This document shows positions 62,178-64,000 of a stretch of 64,000 nucleotides of DNA, piece by piece. The stretch is from Lachancea kluyveri NRRL Y-12651. Taxonomy: Eukaryota; Ascomycota; Saccharomycetes; Saccharomycetales; Saccharomycetaceae. The stretch is taken from the NCBI GenBank assembly GCA_000149225.2, contig CM000694.1, forward strand, positions 1,427,623-1,491,622. The letters run 5' to 3'. A model generated the notes under the pieces. The model made no database searches and had not been told where the DNA came from. It saw only the letters and a list, made by a program, of their open reading frames with translations. Each line of letters opens with the position of its first letter. Within the stretch, counting starts at the first letter, position 1. The position numbers were made by a program, and so were the translations under genes.

Positions 62178-63188
62178 ATGAGAACACACGAAAACAAGGA
62201 GAATGTAATCTTCTCTAGTGAGAATCTTCCTACAACCCCATCACATTTGTTGAAAAGGTCTCAATCCTTTATGAAGCCATTAGCAAGTAACTCTCCTACA
62301 AAAAAATCTGGTAAAAGATTGCCTCTAGCTAGCAAAGACAACAATAAGTCTAATACTCTCATAAACAATGGCCAAAAGAGTGCACTGGTAAACCTAGCCC
62401 CAAACAATAGCCTTTTACATGGTGGAAAATTGAAAAGAAACCGACCTGTAGTAAGCAATACAGGCAGCTTTATTAATACCAATACCTCCAAGTCCTCTTT
62501 CCCTCTGTTGCCAGACTCTAGATTGAAGAAATACGGATCTGTCCTAGGCTATAATGGGTTACCAAGAGTCAAGAGTCTAGTGCTGAAAGATGTAGATGAA
62601 AGAAAAGTAGGTAAGAGTGAAGAAGGCGAAGAAGAAGAGGAAGATGATGACGAAGAAGAGGAAGAAGATAATCCGTTAGCTGCAAAACTACTCAAAGCGT
62701 TAAACAATCATAATGAAGATGATAAAGAGGAGGGCAGCATAGGATTACTAGGTTCAAATACTGGATTACAACAACTTTTAAAGCATCGTAATGTAGAAGA
62801 AGGTGAAAATAGTGATTTTGAGATTGAAATTGTACCTCCACATAGCGAAGAACTTCCTCACGTACCCAACGGTTATTCCCCATTTAAGGAAAGTGATGTA
62901 ATAAAGTTGAACACGTTTACTTCACCATTTTCAATGCATAAAGAAGACTCTGATTGCGAAGAGTGTGATGATTATGATGGGCTACTAACGATAAGCATGG
63001 TCAAAAGTGAAGATGAAGAGCAAGACGATGACACCAATGATAGAAAAAGGCGCAAGAGTTGGATCGATGAAGGGTTAGCCACAGCCAGGCACGGCCTGTT
63101 TGATTTCAATAAACCAGAGCTTTATATCGAACCGCATTATAATGGGGAAGGTCTAAACAAGGAAGACTTGGAATCACTACTAGATTAG
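62178..63188 (+). CDS. PDS1: Securin Pds1
   Basis: Pds1 holds separase (Esp1) inactive until APC/C-Cdc20 destroys it at anaphase. The 336-residue product (S. cerevisiae 373) shows both degrons near the N-terminus: a KEN box at residues 7-9 (HENKENV) and a D-box RLPL at 47-50 (KSGKRLPLASKDN). SP/TP sites (TTPS, NSPT) surround them and could be Cdk targets. A Glu/Asp-rich disordered middle (about 150-190) is followed by the C-terminal separase-binding region ending DDRKRRKSWIDEGLATAR-type sequence and FDFNKPELYIEPHYNGEGLNKEDLESLLD. It is the YDR113C orthologue. Confidence 0.94.
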   Translation: MRTHENKENVIFSSENLPTTPSHLLKRSQSFMKPLASNSPTKKSGKRLPLASKDNNKSNTLINNGQKSALVNLAPNNSLLHGGKLKRNRPVVSNTGSFINTNTSKSSFPLLPDSRLKKYGSVLGYNGLPRVKSLVLKDVDERKVGKSEEGEEEEEDDDEEEEEDNPLAAKLLKALNNHNEDDKEEGSIGLLGSNTGLQQLLKHRNVEEGENSDFEIEIVPPHSEELPHVPNGYSPFKESDVIKLNTFTSPFSMHKEDSDCEECDDYDGLLTISMVKSEDEEQDDDTNDRKRRKSWIDEGLATARHGLFDFNKPELYIEPHYNGEGLNKEDLESLLD

Positions 63189-63302
63189 ATGCATTAGAAA
63201 AAAGAGAAGTTTATTAAATGAACGAAGAAAAAAAAAAAACAAAAAAAACAAACAAACAAACTTATGTACACGAATAAATGCTGGTATTTACAAGACATTT
63301 TC

Positions 63303-64000
63303 TCACTGCTGAGCACATTGGGGTTCCTCGAACGCGCCATACTCTTGTTCCTGACCTTGATATTCACCCTTTTCATAGCTTAAATAGTCAGGCAACTCAT
63401 CTGCACTTTTGACGACGCTATAGTCGATGACCGTTTCAGTGTTATTCAGATCGCCAGTGTCAGCCACTCTAGCGTTGGGAACTTCAGGTAACAAGGTTCT
63501 CAGAACTTCGACGTCGCTTTTCTCGCTAAACCAGTTATCTGGAGGAAACTCGATATGAACTTGCACGTACATATCACCAAACTTGTTCCCACTATCATCG
63601 AGAGGCCAACCCTCATTCTCCAAACGGATATAATTGCCTGGTCTGATAACTTTACCCTGAGGGATTTTTAGCTTTAAGATCCTGTCGTCCAAAGTAGTTG
63701 TAACCACTTTTTCGAACCCGGTGATCGCTTCGGACAACGAGATTTTCAACCGAGTGTGCAGGTCATCCCCGCGCCTTTCCAAATTCGTCGAAGTCTCTGG
63801 ATTTTCTTCGATCACAAATAACAAGTCGCCTGTAACCTTGTCGGGCTCCTGGTCTGCTTCACCTTCCAGTTTCACGATGTCACCGTTACGCGAGCCTCTA
63901 GGAATGTAAACGGTCAACGTCTTTTCTTCGGAAATAACGCATTTGCCGTGGCATTTTTTGCAATGGTCCTCCGGTTTCGTGGGAGTAGTACGTCCTTTAC
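63303..64000 (-). CDS. XDJ1: Xdj1, type I J-protein, C-terminal part
   Basis: Xdj1 is a DnaJ/Ydj1-type Hsp70 co-chaperone that docks at the TOM complex and helps mitochondrial protein import. The frame is open to the right edge, so the J domain and most of the zinc region lie outside. Visible are the last zinc-binding motif (CKKCHGKC), the substrate-binding domains (LTVYIPRGSRNGDIVKLEGEADQEP; DDLHTRLKISLSEAITGFEKVVTTLDDR-like; IPQGKVIRPGNYIRLENEGWP) and an acidic tail. The last four residues are CAQQ, which fits a farnesylation CaaX box like the CASQ of Ydj1. It is the YLR090W orthologue. Confidence 0.95.
   Translation of the reverse strand, partial: KGRTTPTKPEDHCKKCHGKCVISEEKTLTVYIPRGSRNGDIVKLEGEADQEPDKVTGDLLFVIEENPETSTNLERRGDDLHTRLKISLSEAITGFEKVVTTTLDDRILKLKIPQGKVIRPGNYIRLENEGWPLDDSGNKFGDMYVQVHIEFPPDNWFSEKSDVEVLRTLLPEVPNARVADTGDLNNTETVIDYSVVKSADELPDYLSYEKGEYQGQEQEYGAFEEPQCAQQ

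Overview
The window is a gene-dense stretch of budding-yeast nuclear DNA (Saccharomycetaceae). Short introns have GTATGT/GTACGT donors and TACTAAC-type branch points, and nearly every protein is recognisable as the orthologue of a Saccharomyces cerevisiae gene. Read left to right, orthologues of S. cerevisiae chromosome XII genes (YLR106 down to YLR090) alternate with chromosome IV genes (YDR129 down to YDR113). Every orthologue keeps its relative orientation, and the ohnologue pairs KIN1/KIN2 and ICT1/ECM18 are each present once. That double-conserved synteny is what a lineage that never went through the whole-genome duplication should show. Zygosaccharomyces or Torulaspora is my best guess, but the exact species cannot be fixed from the sequence alone.

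Layout. 1-4930: end of MDN1, a C/D snoRNA (snR79), SEN2, LCL2, CDC45. 5693-13766: APC9, SAC6 (intron), ERG27 (intron), MTC5/SEA3. 13995-24465: ARO1, a possible small membrane protein, SWF1 with a very long glycine-rich insertion, an unrecognised 167-residue protein, MIM2, ICT1/ECM18. 24961-30983: a 2,2-dialkylglycine decarboxylase-like gene divergent from the Zn2Cys6 activator CHA4 (intron), then the YDR124W orthologue. 31302-42019: HRT3, INO2, KIN1/2, IOC2, GIS3. 42678-48879: a flavin monooxygenase with no S. cerevisiae counterpart at this place, NYV1 (intron), DPB4, TRM1, COX26. 49515-64000: VBA4, a SUL1/2 sulfate permease, APC4, TMA64, MRPL1, the bL34m gene (YDR115W), GEP5, PDS1 and the 3' part of XDJ1.

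Function and regulation. Most genes are unrelated housekeeping functions and there are no operons. Several promoters hold textbook sites that fit the gene: a Gcn4 site before ARO1, an exact UASINO before INO2 (autoregulation), Met31/32 and Cbf1 sites before the sulfate permease, a CCAAT box before COX26, and a cluster of GATAA cores before the decarboxylase gene.

The accessory content that departs from the S. cerevisiae map is small: the decarboxylase, the monooxygenase, the orphan at 22168, and the glycine-rich insertion in SWF1. I saw no transposon, LTR, tRNA, centromere or CRISPR-like array.
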